From Cloeon dipterum (lineage: Eukaryota > Arthropoda > Insecta > Ephemeroptera > Baetidae): a DNA stretch of 64,000 nt. This document shows positions 24,901 to 38,192 of the stretch, one piece after another; positions within the stretch are counted from its first letter, which is position 1; every line of letters begins with the position of its first letter. A program made the position numbers and the translations under genes. The notes beneath the pieces are model-generated. The model was not told where the DNA came from. It ran no database searches and worked only from the letters and a program-made list of their open reading frames with translations. The stretch lies in assembly GCF_949628265.1 (NCBI RefSeq), contig NC_088787.1, positions 796,501-860,500 of the forward strand. Reading direction: 5' to 3'.

Positions 24901-26467
24901 TCATTTCAATAAAACGGAAGATGACGAACAAATTGCTCTGTGGATTATAGGACAAGTAGACGACACTGTTTTAAACGCGAAAAATGCTTCTGGCAAAACA
25001 CCACTCTTACTGGCTTGCAATTACGAGTGGTGGATGGTCGCCAAATTGCTGCTGACCAGAAATGTTGAGGTCAATGTCTCGAACTGGTGTGGAAAAACTG
25101 CAATGCACTACGCCGCAGCAGAAGGAAACTTGGATTTAGTGAAGCTTTTGCTTGAGAAAGGTGCGGATTTGACTCTAACAAACGACGAAGGAATGAACGC
25201 ATTGCACCACGCAATAAATAATATGGAGGTATTTTTATTTCTTCAAGAGAAAAACAATGCTTTGTTGAAACAGCGTTTGAAAAACGGAAATACAATCCTT
25301 CATAGGGCAGTCATGGAATTATCCGATGGAACTAAAGTAATTCCTTTGATTCTTGAACAAAGCGAAAATGACTTGAATGCAACAAACAGCGAGGGTGAGA
25401 CACCGCTTCTGCTGGCTTGCAAGAGGAGAAAATGGATTATTGCTAAAATTTTGCTAGCAAAAACCATTGATATAGATACGAAAGATAAATATGGAAGAAC
25501 GGCCTTGCACTACGCAGTTAACTGGTGGAGTAACTCTGATATAAAAGAATTACATGCTTTTTATCTTGTGGAAGAGTTGCTAGGGAGAGGCGCAGATTTG
25601 GCTTTGACCGACAACGACGGGAAGAACGCATTTCACCATGCGATTAAAAACTTTCATATGGCCTTATTCATTCATGAGTTGAATGGTGATTTGGTTAAAC
25701 AGCGTTTGAACAATGGAGATACCTCTCTGCAACTGGCAATCAATTTACACGGATATGACATCAATGATAACATTCTTATTTGGCATATTGAGCAATACTT
25801 GAATGTAACAAACAGCAAGGGTACGACACCGCTTATATTGGCTTGCAAGAATGGAATGTGGATTATTGCCAAAATTTTGGTGGCTAAAAGCGCTGATATA
25901 AACGCGAAAGATAAAAAAGGAAGATCAGCCCTGCACTACGCCGTTAATTTGGATGGAATCCATCGACTCGAAGATTTATCTGCTTTTGATTTGGTGCAAG
26001 AGTTATGCAAAAGAGGCGCAGATTTGGCTCAGACAGACAACGAAGGGATGAACGCATTTCACCATGCGATGAAAAATTATGACATGGCGTTATTCATTCA
26101 CGAGTTGAATGGTGACTTGGTCAAACAGCGTTTGAACAATGGAGACACCACTCTGCATCTGGCAATTAAATTGAACGAAGACAACTGGAATGACAAGTTT
26201 GTTATATGGCTTGTTGAGCAAGGCGTCGTTGATTTGAACGCGACAAATGCTTTGAACGAAACCCCATTAATCCTGGCTTGCAAAAATTGGAACGAGAATA
26301 GGAACATTGTTGATTTATTTATATCTAAAAATGTGGATGTCTTAGTAAAAGACAATGAGGGGAAACGTGCTCTTGACTACATTAACAAATTATGTCAAAC
26401 TCATTTACGTGGAAGTTTTGTTGATATCGAAGACGCGTCACCCAGCAAAAAAATGCGAATGAGTTAA
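18953..26467 (+). CDS. Caspase-pseudocaspase-NACHT-ankyrin paralogue B, frameshifted in NACHT
   Basis: Exons by splice sites and homology to C: 18953-19020, 19076-19142, 19718-19901, 19954-20189, 20244-20379, 20433-20649, 20714-20922, 20974-21191, 21654-21735, 21791-26467. Domain order equals C. First caspase-like domain: ILSHG with the general-base His, GPCRGE with the nucleophile Cys, p10-like GSNF and GQTPE motifs. Second: GKPKILF core but SHG and Cys lost. Walker A is SVAGTGKTT and Walker B VVILDGFDE. Immediately after Walker B a run of ten A (22,319-22,328) has one base more than the frame needs: frame 1 stops at 22,446, while the C-like frame is open to 26,467. This could be a homopolymer sequencing error, a real null allele or frameshifting. 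The second caspase exon is split by a 575-nt sequence absent from C; that join is uncertain. If the extra base is an error the product is about 2,030 residues. Confidence 0.8.
21226..21617. mobile_element. MITE in intron of paralogue B
   Basis: Terminal inverted repeats AGGGCTGTGAATTTTAGACG and its near-complement close about 390 bp inside the intron at 21,192-21,653. The same intron of C is only 110 nt. The interior shares a GATTC-TACTCATTTGATAG-like stretch with the 1.7-kb element at 16,137-17,851, so the two are probably related hAT-like families. No clean target duplication was seen. Confidence 0.65.
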
Positions 26468-27540
26468 ATTCACTTTTTGTTTCCCAGAATTCGGACCTCT
26501 TTGCTTTTTGTTGCTCTAACACTTCAAGCATTGCCACCAACGTAGATTATGACAGAGGATGAATGATTAACTTTTAAATTAAGTTTGCAAGTACCAGATG
26601 AGCGAATATCATTGTTTTCATGGTATTTCCTAAAATAGTGTCATATTTGTAAAGTATCAATTATTTTTAATGCCTTGTATTTATACCAAGATTTTAATTA
26701 CGTTTAAAGAATAAGATTTTCAAAGAACTTTGTATTTTATTTAGACGTAATACATATTTTATAATTTATATGGTAATAAGTATGAAATATGCATAGTATC
26801 GGTGTTTATGAAAAAAAACTGCTTGCAAAAATTTAGTTTCTATACTATATATACTGGTAGTAAGGAATATACAATATACTGAAAGCGTTATTCAATAAAA
26901 TTTAAATTTTTTTTGAATGATTAATGGATTTTATTTCAAAAAATAGAGCCTGATCTTTGTGCTATTTTTGCATTTATTATGAATTAATTTAAAATAATTA
27001 TGTTGTATTAATTTCAATTTTTAAACAATATGAAACTGCGAAAGCGCAAAACCATATATCCTTGCAGCAATATCTGTATCCACTAATAAATCTTAAAAAT
27101 TATTAAATTTCTTTGAAAATCCAATCCTTTGAAATTTTAATTCAACTTGTTTTTACTATGACCGCCTTTAAGAAGATTAGTTGAATATTAATCTTCCAGA
27201 TTTTAATATTCCGATGCAGTATATCAATATCTTCGTTAAAAATATATTCAGAGTAAAAATATCTTGTTAACCTTCCTGAAAATTGATTGTTCAAGATAGA
27301 AAAACTTTTCCCTGCACGAAGTACACCCTCTGTAATAAAGGTTGTTGATTAAGCCATTGCCATTGGAAATGCAGTCAATGAGCTTGAAAATTCTCCTGTC
27401 TTCAATTATTTTTATTTTTATGAGGGTTTTTTTCAGTTTCTTCCGTGAAAATTAAATAGTGAAGACTGCAAATTTTTATGGTTTGAAAATTTTAAATTTT
27501 CATTACTCGAATTTCATAATTAAATTATAATTCTTGTCAC
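26468..27540. other. 3' flank of paralogue B, with polyadenylation signal
   Basis: The first 800 nt matches the 3' flanks of A and C closely. AATAAA at 26,894-26,899 is the likely polyadenylation signal. No gene is visible in the AT-rich remainder. Confidence 0.55.
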
Positions 27541-28702
27541 AAATTTCAAATGTTACTTGCTCTCTGGAAATATTGCGCTTTTTCTAAAAATTTATTAAAA
27601 ATCACTTACCTTTTTTCTTTGCGAACCCGTACGATAAACAAATACCTTGGACCTTTCCAGGTTTCCAGACGCATTTTCACGGTGATTGATGTATTAACTT
27701 CCACCAGAACGAGACACAAGGTGTCAAGAGGAGAACAGATGGCCCTGAAGAAGGAGAGAATCTGTGGTTTCCAGCACCAACCAAATGAAGCCAAATCCAC
27801 TAAACTCGCAAGAAACCGATCTTTCATTTGGTTATAAATAAATTTTTATCGTTGATAATATTTTAACACGCTCCATTGAAGGGAAGTGTCATGTGTCATG
27901 TGACACTCGACGGCCCTATTTGCCCCAACGCGCGCCTTCAGACCCCAGTCTTCGAAACAAGATAACCACAGTTTATGTGTAAAATTGGCTTTTCCTTTTT
28001 TTGCCTTTGACGTCGAGCGAGCACTGTTTAAGTTAAAGTATTTTTGGCATCTTGCACGCCCAAAAATGTATTTATTACAATCACGGACCAGCTCGTGACA
28101 CCCGAAAAAGTGAGATCACATCCACCCTCAAGCCTTCGAGGTTGATTCACATCGCATCATCATTCCTGCGCCTCTGCCTACTCGTTTCCCCTCTTTTGCC
28201 TGTCCAATCACAGTAGGAATTTATTTTCTAAGTCTCGTCCGCGTTATCTTTATTCCATCTCCAACGTAAATGGCCAATTTCGCGATAAAAAGTCTTTTTG
28301 TCTTTGTTAGAGTCACTTTTAGTAATAAACTAAAATCAACACAATTTTTTAGCTCAATCCTCATTGTTTTTGTTCTTCTTCCTGACAAGCAGCATGATTT
28401 TTTGAAGGAACTATACAGTATTCTGAATATTTCATAGTAAATTAAAGGCTCACTGAGGAGAAGCCGAGTTCCAATTTAAAGATCATTGAATATTTTTTAT
28501 TCAAGTTTACCGCTGCACATCCTGATTATTCTAGTGCCCTCACATGGCACTTGACATTGAATAATTATAAGAATGGCACCTAGACTTCTCATAATTTATA
28601 CGAGAAACCTTAGTTCAATTGATCTTATTTGGGCCCTTCTGGCTTCTGAAGTAATTATAAAAAAAATAGTAGGAACTAAATAATATCTGAGAGACGATTA
28701 CC

Positions 28703-28781
28703 GTGAGAGGCAGCCGCCGCGACGACGAGCCAGAAGCTCTAGCTGATCAGCACTTCGGGAGCCGTTCCAGTTCTGCGAGCT
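28703..28781 (+). other. Candidate 5' exon of an unrecognised gene, ending in a splice donor
   Basis: A GC-rich stretch (GAGAGGCAGCCGCCGCGACG onward) ends at GAGCT followed by GTAAGTCAAG, a strong donor. Related segments ending in donor-like sequence occur at about 6,276-6,362 and 7,803-7,855. The next acceptor is 56 nt downstream, the typical intron size in this window. It may be non-coding leader. Confidence 0.3.
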
Positions 28782-28837
28782 GTAAGTCAAGGGATCGAAG
28801 GGTACTTATCATATTTTTCGGTTGAGCTGTGTTGCAG

Positions 28838-29046
28838 AAATCGGCAACTAATGTGAATTTCACAGAAGAAAGACTAGAGCACAAAAGGAACGAGATGCTT
28901 TCCTACTTTCGTACGCTGCTTGGCTCGGGCGACGCCTCCTTTTCCTGGCAGAAGGGCGTTGACGAATTGGTCCAGGATAAGATTGACCTGAGCATCTTTC
29001 TCCCCGACACCAGCTTAATCCAAAGCCTCAGCAGCATGCAACTTTT
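28838..29046 (+). CDS. Candidate internal coding exon, function unknown
   Basis: Bounded by TGTGTTGCAG and TTTTGTAAGC. The frame is open throughout and has coding-like composition, with hydrophilic and aromatic residues such as RNEMLSYFRTLLGSG and SFSWQKGVDELVQDK. It stands out from the non-coding DNA around it. Unit A lacks the segment. A further possible exon is 29,559-29,616, reading RFSSDGFMEKWIQSP with intact splice borders. I do not recognise the protein. It could be a live small-intron gene, or a captured fragment of a gene elsewhere. Confidence 0.35.
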
Positions 29047-29699
29047 GTAAGCAAAATAAAAAAGACAATTAACAATTAATTAGAATTTTGTATGTAAGTT
29101 ATGGGCCATAAAATATTTATATTTTCCGGTTTTGTTCTGTTGCAGAATGTCCTCAACATTAAGATTTTTTAGGCCAAGATGAAAATTTGGAGACAGATGT
29201 CTCTTATTCTCATTTTCGACTTTGCTTTCCATTGCGAGTTCGTAAACGCTTCGAATTTCATTTAAAGTGTGCAATAGTTTAATCAAGAATCTATTTGGAC
29301 TAATATAAATTTGTTCTAATGAGTAGCAAGAATTTAATCTCTAAATTTTGTAAATCTATCTCAAAAGATGAATCCTGCGGACGATGCAGTCCTGGAATAA
29401 AGGTTTTAAAAAGAAGAAAACATTTCAATGTTGGTGCTTGAGACCATGGTTCTCTTTGGAGGCTGGAAAATAATTTTTTCAAACAGAAGAAAGCAAAAAA
29501 ATCTTGTTGCCGTGGAAACATTTTTTTTAATTTTTCAAAATATTGGAAATTTTTACAGCATAGGTTTTCATCCGATGGCTTCATGGAAAAATGGATCCAA
29601 TCGCCAGTTTCTACAGGTAAGTGGTGGTGGCAATGACCAAAAAGGATCACGTACGGATAAAAAAATCTATTGGTAATTTGCCTCGAAGTTAGCATTGTT

Positions 29700-32600
29700 T
29701 TAAAAGGAGAATTTTCAAAGGAATTTTTTAATCGCGATTTTCCCTGAATTTCCGCATTTCCCCAAAGAAAGAGTCACGCTGTCAGACAGATCTCGATCGG
29801 AGGATTCCAAAATCATGGTCAAGCGCTCCAAATATCGAAGAAAACTGGCAGAAACAATTTTTATTGGTCGAAAGAGGGGGCGTGTCACGCACTTTCCCGC
29901 AATTTTTCCAGAAGCCAACCTAATTTCACTTCATTTATCATTTAAATTACGTATTTTTATTTTTCCTGGAAAAAATTAAGGGCTCTCTAACGGCTAGTTG
30001 AAATTTTCAGATGAATTTTGTGCGAAAATAGTAAAATTCACTTTCAAAATCGAATCAGCTTTCCGAATTTAGGCGGTTTTTATCGCTACTATCAACTGCT
30101 GAATTTTAATCAGGCCAAACACTCACCCCTTTCGAAAGTATGTAATTTAAAAAAAAATAAGAAAATACTTTTCAAGACAAGAAATTAAATTTTAATGATT
30201 TTTCTCACCCCGGAAGCAATTAATTTTCTTTGCTAAAAAAAGAGGGCGTAACCGGCTAAATTAAAAAAAGGGTTATGGCGCACTTTTGGTATGTTAAAAA
30301 TTAGGTCGGTTTGCGTCAAATCTCAAATTTTTTTTTTTTTTTTGTTTTTATGCCCAGAACTGTTGGGTTGCCGTGCGGAAATTCACACACTCGCGACTCG
30401 CGGCAGCTGCGTGTCGTTGGTGGGCGGGGAACGCGCGGAGCTGCGTGCAGGCTGGCCTCTCGCCTCTCGCGGGTTGAATTTTTGTAGCAAGTGGGCCCTC
30501 GGGGTTTCGCTCTCCTCGTTCTAAGTTCAACTCTCGCCCGCACAGAGGCAGCAGCAACCAGTCTCGAAACAAAAATATCTCTATTAAATCCACCGCACAT
30601 CTTAATTCTTTTAACGCAGCAATTATTGCAAGTTAAATTCTTATAAAAATACGATTGTTTCCATTTTTATATGCTTGTAGAGCCCGTGTATTCAAGAACA
30701 GATTTTCCCATCCCGCCATTCTAGTTCCGGAAAAAATGATCAGGTTTGAAAGTTCGAGTGTGGCCTCTAAATAATTAAAAATGAGACAATATAATTAGCA
30801 CACCATCAAGGGTGGTTTTTATCAAACAAAAGAGGCCGCGGGGAAATGAGTTTACTTTGGAAGCCACCAGGAGGGCAGCACTTGCACTGGCCGAGAAATT
30901 GTGCATCGCTTTTCAATAACCAAATTGATCGTCAGCCTTTTCTATAATTTTATTTTCAAAACTGTGGGACGAGCGGCCATGTTTGAATTGATGCGCAAAG
31001 AGCACAAATTAAGGGGATATTCTGTTGAAAAGATTAAATTTAAAGACGGAGTTTGTATTTAGGCAATCTGCACTGCAGTCAAGTTTCGCCGGTTGCAAAG
31101 CTACTAGATTCTGTTCAAATTTATCTCTTGTCAGCAGAGCTTAAAATATTTGCGTTTCCTTTTTGTTTAGGGTGGCAGTAATTTTTTTTGCTGAAACGGT
31201 GGATGGTTCCTGACTTTCAAAAGACGTTTTTCATGTTTTCCCCGTCGGAAAGACCAGAAAATAAACTCGTTTCTTTGAGTTAATAAATATTCTGCGTCCC
31301 TAACGATACAAAGTGAATGCTTTTGCAGATAAAATAGCAACAATTTGAAAGGGATAACCGTTGAAATCTCATGCGGTGACTCGAATAAAGCACGAGTCAA
31401 CTGTTTTTTAAGGTAAATGGAGTGTTGATAATAGTGACAGATACATTATCCGGAATTTAACCGATTTCAGACTCAAAAATAATAATTATCTCGATTTTAA
31501 CGGACGACACGGACGATAATTTTCACTCCAGCAAGTCCGTCAAATAAAAAATCTCTAGTTCGTAGCATGAAAATATTGAGAGTATTAAATAGAACCAGTT
31601 TGGATTGCACGTGTGCTTTGCAACGTGCTGAGCAGCAGAGCAAAGCAGGTTGCGTTTTTTATTTTGTTTTTTAAATGGCTTCACCGTGCGTTGAAATCCG
31701 GGATGTCTGCATCTTTGCAGTGCGACGCAGCCAGCCAAAATGCTCTTTCTATTTTGGATTAATTTGCTGAAAGTGCTGAAATATTATCCTTGGCCTACTT
31801 TTCTTTTTATTTTGCTAGCCGATGATCGTATCTGCTCAAAGATGAAAGCAGACACGCATTAATTTAACAAAGGAACGTTTATTTTGCATCACGTTTCGCG
31901 TGAGGAATTTTGAACAGAAATGCGAGCAAGAGGCCCAACAGTTGTGCTGCGTTTTCTTTTATTTATTGATTCGTTTCAATGATTTCAAGAGTGTTGTTTC
32001 GCCGGCGAGCGACAGAACCGGGTCCAGAGCAAGCTGAACGGTGGCCACGCCCCCTTGTTGGCCACGTCGGCCACGTGGCGCTCCATTTTGAATTTTTAAA
32101 TTAATTCTTGATTGAAATTCACTCTGAAAAGCGCAAAAATTTGAATGATTACTAATTTTAATTAGGTTATTGCTGTCATTTGACGCTTAATATTAGTGTA
32201 AAAATTTCTAGAAATTTGGTGTCGGTTTTTTGCGTTTATTAATCACTACGTGACGCAGGGAATTCGTTAAATGTCGCGATAAAATAAGCGTTTCAAATCC
32301 CAGAAAATGACAAGGAATTTCCGGAATTTGCGTCAAGGCCCGAAAGCAAAAAAAAAACATTTGCGGGTTGAAGTTTCGGCCAGCGCTCGTGGATGTGGAC
32401 GCCGAAGTTTCTGTTGGCCGCTGACCTGGCCCTGAACCTGCACCGGCTTGCCAGAAAGCAGGACGCATCGAGTTCACCACCACACCCTGAGACCTGGCCG
32501 GCGACGTCACCAGGGCGGTTGCCCGACGCTCCTGATTTGCAAAATTAAAACAGAAATTAAATTTAAAATTGGCCGGGGAATAAAATCAGGAGAAGCGACT

Positions 32601-35189
32601 TAGTTCATGTCTAGCTTCTTTCAAAAATTAAAATATATCGCAAATTCTGATGGCAGTGTGTTTAATTCATGTGTCGAAACACAAAAATTTCCTGAAGTTC
32701 TGTTGGTATTTTTAATTTTTTAATTTGCATAAGTTCAGAAAATTGTAGTAAAAACGTCAGCAGAGGTTTTTTTTATAAAAATTAAATTATTTTAATGTTT
32801 TTGTGTCAAATCGCTGGACCGAGCCTTTTTCAAACTCTTAAATAATAAAATATTTGGAGAATGAACTCAGGATGGAGTCTGAAATCACACCGAAAGAGAC
32901 TTCCAAATCATAAACACACGGTGGCGCCATCTAACAGCGGCTTCAAACACTTCTGGTTTGCATAAAATTAACGGGAAGAGTGGATTTAATTTTTTCAAAC
33001 AAAAAGCATTAGAGCAATTTGCAGTTTTGGTTTTTATGCAACGCGCGGGACTCTTCAGTCTTGCAAAATGCCTACATTCCGGTTTTGCAGGCGATTTCGC
33101 TTGTGCGAATTATTCAAAGCGACAGAGCAAATAAATATTTCTTTCAGTGCAGACGAATGGGGCCGCTGTTGCAGCGGGGAATTAAAACGTCCTAAAATAC
33201 GCAAAAGTTCATGGCGAGGCTGAAAAAAGTTTGATTTCCACTCGACAGCCAACGGCAGCCGAGTTATTAATTTTTTAGATCCAAAAAACACGAATTGGGA
33301 CATTTACAACTTTCGTTTTTGCGGCCCAGGCGGGGCTCTGTGGGACGGATGGCGCTTATTTTGACACCAGTCGATGCCCCTCGGAGGGACACATCCGCCC
33401 GTGTGTAGGTTTTCAAAATCAAAACATTTCTCGAGTTACTGCGAATTTTTTTCAGTTAAATTTGAGAAAAAAATCATCTTTTAAAAATATTTTAACACCA
33501 TTTATGATGCAGATTTTTTTTTCTGGATATGCCTCATAGACATCTGAGCTAGGCAATGCACAAATCAACTTTTGGGAAGGTTTTATTAGCTTTTTAATCT
33601 TTTTTTTTAAATTTTCCAAATTTTTCTGGCTTTTAGTCACTAAATTATCTCGGGTGCAAGCAAAAAACTCGAAAAAATGTCTCCTAAACAACGCAGAATT
33701 TATCTAGGATCGTTTTAAGACTGATTTCGAGCCAGTCCAATCAAAATCTTAGGAAATGATTGATTTTGAAGTTTCAAAAACGCAATTTTTGTATTTTCTC
33801 CATAAAATTATCATGGAAAATGGAAAATTCCCAATTTATTTCCGAACTGGTAATAATAATGTGTTCCCATCTGTTGCAACACATGTGTAGTTGTGACGCC
33901 GGTCTGGAAACTGATTTTCAGATTTTTCCCGCCCAAAACAAAATTAAAATTAAGGTTTTTCCGTTTATTTTCAGCACGCGCGAAATTGGTTTTATTTTTG
34001 TTAAAATTCAGCCATTTGTCCGATCCTTGACCACGACCCCTCATCGGACAGGTCTTGGTCTGCGCTTTTACCTGGTATACCATGATTACCTTTTTCAGGG
34101 TACCCCAACCTGATTTTCTATTCAAAGCCAGTTTTTAAACGTTTTTTTAGCAATTTCGAGCGACAATTTGCCACCCATTCCTGTCACCGACCTTCCTCAG
34201 GTCACGTTACCTGAGATACGGCCCAGGATTGTTTCTTTTTCCTGTTTAGCCAGCGCCGTCGCTTTAAAAACGAGTCTTTAATTGGTCAATTCCGCCGCCG
34301 CCCCTTCGACGGACCCTAAAGGGCATGCGCGATGTGGGCAAAAAGTCCCCTGGTGTTTCGTCCAGCAACAGGTCGTGAAGAGTGAAGTGATAAGAAAACC
34401 GGGACCGCAAAAGTCGAGCGTCTTGCCGTTTTACCTGTCAATCAGTGGACTCTCCTCTTGAAATTTTATCGATTAGCTCGTTGAGATAAGACGAGATTGA
34501 CAGCTGCCGCCTCTGAGCGGGCGAGAGAAAAGTGGGAGAGCGAAACTGCGGTCACTCTCGCGAGAGGCTAATCGCCAACCAGTCGTACCCGCAGGAACAC
34601 CTCAACGAGAAGCCGCGGTCGCGAGTCGCGGGTGTGCAGGTCCGCGCGGAGAGTTGCTCTCTCTGCAAATTGTGAGGGAACGGAAGCTGGCCTGAAGATT
34701 GTCTCCTCTTCTCTGCCTGATGTGAGATCAACTAAAAGGTAGGTGAATTTTTTAGCTCTGCAATTTATTAAATTCGTGCTGACCGTTTGGTAGCATCGAG
34801 GTTAAATTACAAATGATCGCGAATAATAACTAGGTATTTTACATCGACTTATTTAACGGAGAAAACAGAGCACGAATTAAATATTATTCTCGCTCTAGTC
34901 AATAACAATAAGGTACATTATATTAAAAAAGGGCGAACAGATCTAGCGAAAAAAATGCTGAGTAAAATCACGCCGCACTGAGCTGCAAATAAGATTAAAA
35001 TATCAAGAATCACGTTCGCTGTTCACTGTAACCTTGCCATAAGAGCTTCTTGTCGAGGGTGCGAAATTCTGCTTTAGGGTGCAGAGTCCTTGAGCTCTGG
35101 TGGCAGATCGTCCCACGGTTGTACCAGCCTAAAGGAAAAAACAAACACTGATGGCGGCTGCAGCCTCACTGCGATGCGCATGCGCGCAC
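29700..35189. other. Gene-poor duplicated tract (unit B)
   Basis: Collinear, with many indels, with about 8,300-12,800 of unit A: GC island at 30,376-30,560, family 1 repeat at 31,600-31,735, a block at 33,050-33,400 matching 11,040-11,240, the CTTTTTCAGGG repeat at 34,015-34,120 and a GC-rich segment ending in a donor-like AAAGGTAGGTG at 34,738 (unit A: AAGGTAAGTC at 12,735). Those last two could be leader exons of a transcript, but no coding frame is conserved. Confidence 0.45.
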
Positions 35190-36459
35190 GGCTGTTGAAT
35201 GCAATTCATGTTTTATTTTCCATGCAAAAATTACGGAATTTTTGTCTAAAATTTAGCAAAATTGCCTGCGGTTTAAAGTAATAAGTTTGTCGTGTGTGCT
35301 GAGTTGCTGACTGATGCGATAAGATAAGATAAACTGAGCAGCCTCTTGAGAGAGTTTTCGTGCGCGTGTTGCCCTTTCCTCTCCCCAACCGCTGACCCGC
35401 CGCGTTGTTTGATGGTCGGAAAATAAATTAAATATAATTTATTCCAGTTTAAATAGTAGTTCTTGCACCTCAAATTAATAATTAACCAGTCTGTTTGCTG
35501 GCATGATATTTAAGGCGTCCTCAGGAGTGTCAAAGCAGTGCGAGATATTTGAGTAGTTCGGGGATCTAATACCAATGTCAGAGATGGCAAAGGTGGTTAG
35601 TTTAGTGACTCGAAATGCTCAATTGCTCAACGGACTGCGGTAGAATGCGCCCCTTGCTGATTTTCGCACCCTTCCAGCGGCTTTAGGGACAAATTTGTGC
35701 CGTTTCAATAAAAAGACTTGGTGCAGAGAGGCGAAAAGCTGGCCACTCGGGCCACTTTGTTCTAAACTTGGCGGTGCTATTGGGACCCCGTGAGCTCATA
35801 CGATCATAGCCCACGAAATGTGCTAAGCAGTCGAGGTTCGAAAAAAAACTTCATAGACTATTAAGCTATTCTTTAACGTCTTGCATTAAAAAAGTGTCCT
35901 TTTATTTGCGGAGTGTTCAGAAATATGAATAAAAGAACACAGCAAGATAAATGGAAATTAAATTACATTTTTCATGCATTTTGCTGATTTTTTTTTCTAA
36001 AATTTAGCCAAAGAGCTTGCCGTCTGCTGCATGACTGTAGTGATAAGATAAGATTAACCGAGCGACCATAAGAGTGTTTCTTATTGTTAGACTTTTCGTG
36101 CACGCGTGTTGCTTTTCCTCTCCAGCCGCGTGACTGATCGACGGATATGCAAAATTAAAGCTTCCTCCACTTTTAATAGGTGTTCTTTAAAAATCTTTTT
36201 TCTTGTATAATATAAGTTTCATTTGGTTGCCCCTTTTTTGCAACAAGGAAATTAGCGTCTGTCTTTGAAAAAAATTTTCCACTTCCAAGACAGATATTAG
36301 AGAAAACACAGCAATAATTAATGTAATTCATATTTTACTAGTTTTGCAATCTTGCTGCGATTTTTCATTCTAAAATTTAGCCACAGAGCTTGCGTAGTAA
36401 AATAACGTTTGCTGTCTGCTGACTGCAAAGAAGTAAGATAAGATAAGATAACCGAACTG
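35190..36459. repeat. Dispersed repeat families 2 and 3, tandem copies
   Basis: Family 2 copies at 35,190-35,430, 35,900-36,170 and 36,290-36,459 (the last interrupted by the adjacent transposon) alternate with family 3 at 35,510-35,850. GATAAGATAAGATA-type runs occur in each family 2 copy. Confidence 0.5.
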
Positions 36460-38192
36460 CAGGCCCGGACTGGCACCAAATTTTTTACCGGGGACTGTTG
36501 ATTTTCGCGGCCCACCGAGCCACCGCGGCCCGTTACCCCCCCTCCCCCCCGAAATGTTATAATTTTCGATTGAAATTTAAGGCAGCTGCCTTTAATTTCG
36601 GTGGATAGAGAGCAGGGTTGCAAAAGACCCGCATTTAAAAAAAACGCAGTGAAGTGGTATAAACGTTTTTTTTTCAATTTTTTACCAGTTTCTTGCTGGC
36701 AATGTTTGCATCTCAGTTTCCAATAATTTTCTAATTATTAGCTCATGACCTCGACTTCAAATTTTTTAGATAGGTTTTTGGATAAATTGAAATAGCAATT
36801 TAAAAACAAAAAATTCGTACAGTAGAGAAAATTTTGACCACTTCCGACTAAAATTCTTGGATTTTCACAGGGGGAAAATGGAATAAATTCATTCCTTGCA
36901 TTTCTTGCGCAAGAAATTTGTAAAAATTCAGTGGTAGAAACTAGAAACCGTTAAAAACCAGTGGTGAAAAAATCGGGTGGTATTAATAAAGCAAATGCAA
37001 AGCGAGCTGTTTGTTTTTCCGCGTTTCTACATAAATAATGTCCTGCTCAGCCCCTAGTCGGGACAGGAAGCTCATGAATTAGGACTACAACCTTTAGCCG
37101 AAACTAGTTGAGCAGGATATTTCTGTAAATTTACGGAAAAAGATCAAGCTCGCTATTCACCGAGGAAGCTGTTATTTCAACTGATTTTTTACTGTACGGA
37201 TTATACGTATTTTAGTATAGTGCAGTACAAATACATATATGTCATCTGAAATGGATAGAGTGACGTTCAATACATCAATAATCGACCTACTCTGGCCTAA
37301 TTATTTTGGAAAACTGGGAAAACTTGACAGTTGAATAAGGTTGCGTTGCTAAATCTGTGTGTTGCTCAAAATTCACTCTTGTCAGAGGTTCGGAGCAATA
37401 AATATTTTTGTCAGATTAATATAAACTTTTTTACCTTTCGTTCAAATAAGTAGGACATTAATTTTTCTTGAATTTTTTTAAATATTCGACTTCCAAATAA
37501 AAATAGAAACGCACTCACATTAGCCAGCCTGGCAAAATGATTTGGTTTTAGCTCGCCAGCCACGCCTGCCACCGGTCAAAATTTCGAAAATGGAAAAAAG
37601 GAGTTTCAGCTCCTTGGACCGTTTGTTGGCCTATTCTCATCCAAATCTAATAAAAACGCAGCCCAAATAATGCATTCAATAGTTTCCAGTTTCCACGCTA
37701 GTTTGAAACACGCAAAGCGAATTTTTCACTCTCGAAGCGGGGGCCGCCGAGTCCTAGTACCTGATCAAGCTCTCGGTTTAATTTTTATTCCTGTGTGCAA
37801 AGACGGAAAAATCAAGGATACGATAGTTTTTCCCGTTTGCTTACTCCCCAACATAAATAAGAAATGAGGAGCGGGCCGAACGGCCAAAGCGGTGGGCTTG
37901 CAACAAGCGAAAACGAAAATGAAACTTTATTTTTCGATTTTTTTTATTCAAAAATTTTCCTTTAATTTTGACAAAAATCTTTAGCCAAAACAAAGAATTG
38001 AGTATAATAGGAACTTGTGTTGCCTCCAGCCCCAGTCCCAACACGGAAAAGCCACTAAAAAAATATGGGCCGCGACAGCCACAAACGCGGGCCGCTTGAC
38101 AGTCTTGAAAATATTGGGCGGTCCGGGCGGCCCACTTGGGCCGCGGCCCACCGGTGTTTCGCCCGGTGCGCCCGATTACCAGTCCGGGCCTG
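36460..38192. mobile_element. Non-autonomous hAT-like element with 8-bp target duplication
   Basis: The ends are CAGGCCCGGACTGG and its exact complement, and CCGAACTG flanks both sides as a perfect 8-bp duplication. It interrupts a family 2 repeat; the paralogous copy near 36,055-36,090 (TAACCGAGCGACCATAAGAG) represents the empty site. No transposase-like frame is visible in 1.7 kb. The two ends are GC-rich and contain GGCCCAC/GGGCCGCGGCCC runs. Confidence 0.85.

Noticed and set aside
35310-36460. Clusters of GATAAG as a GATA-factor enhancer
   Set aside because: They lie in fixed positions within dispersed repeat family 2 copies, so repeat descent explains them; regulatory use is possible but unsupported.
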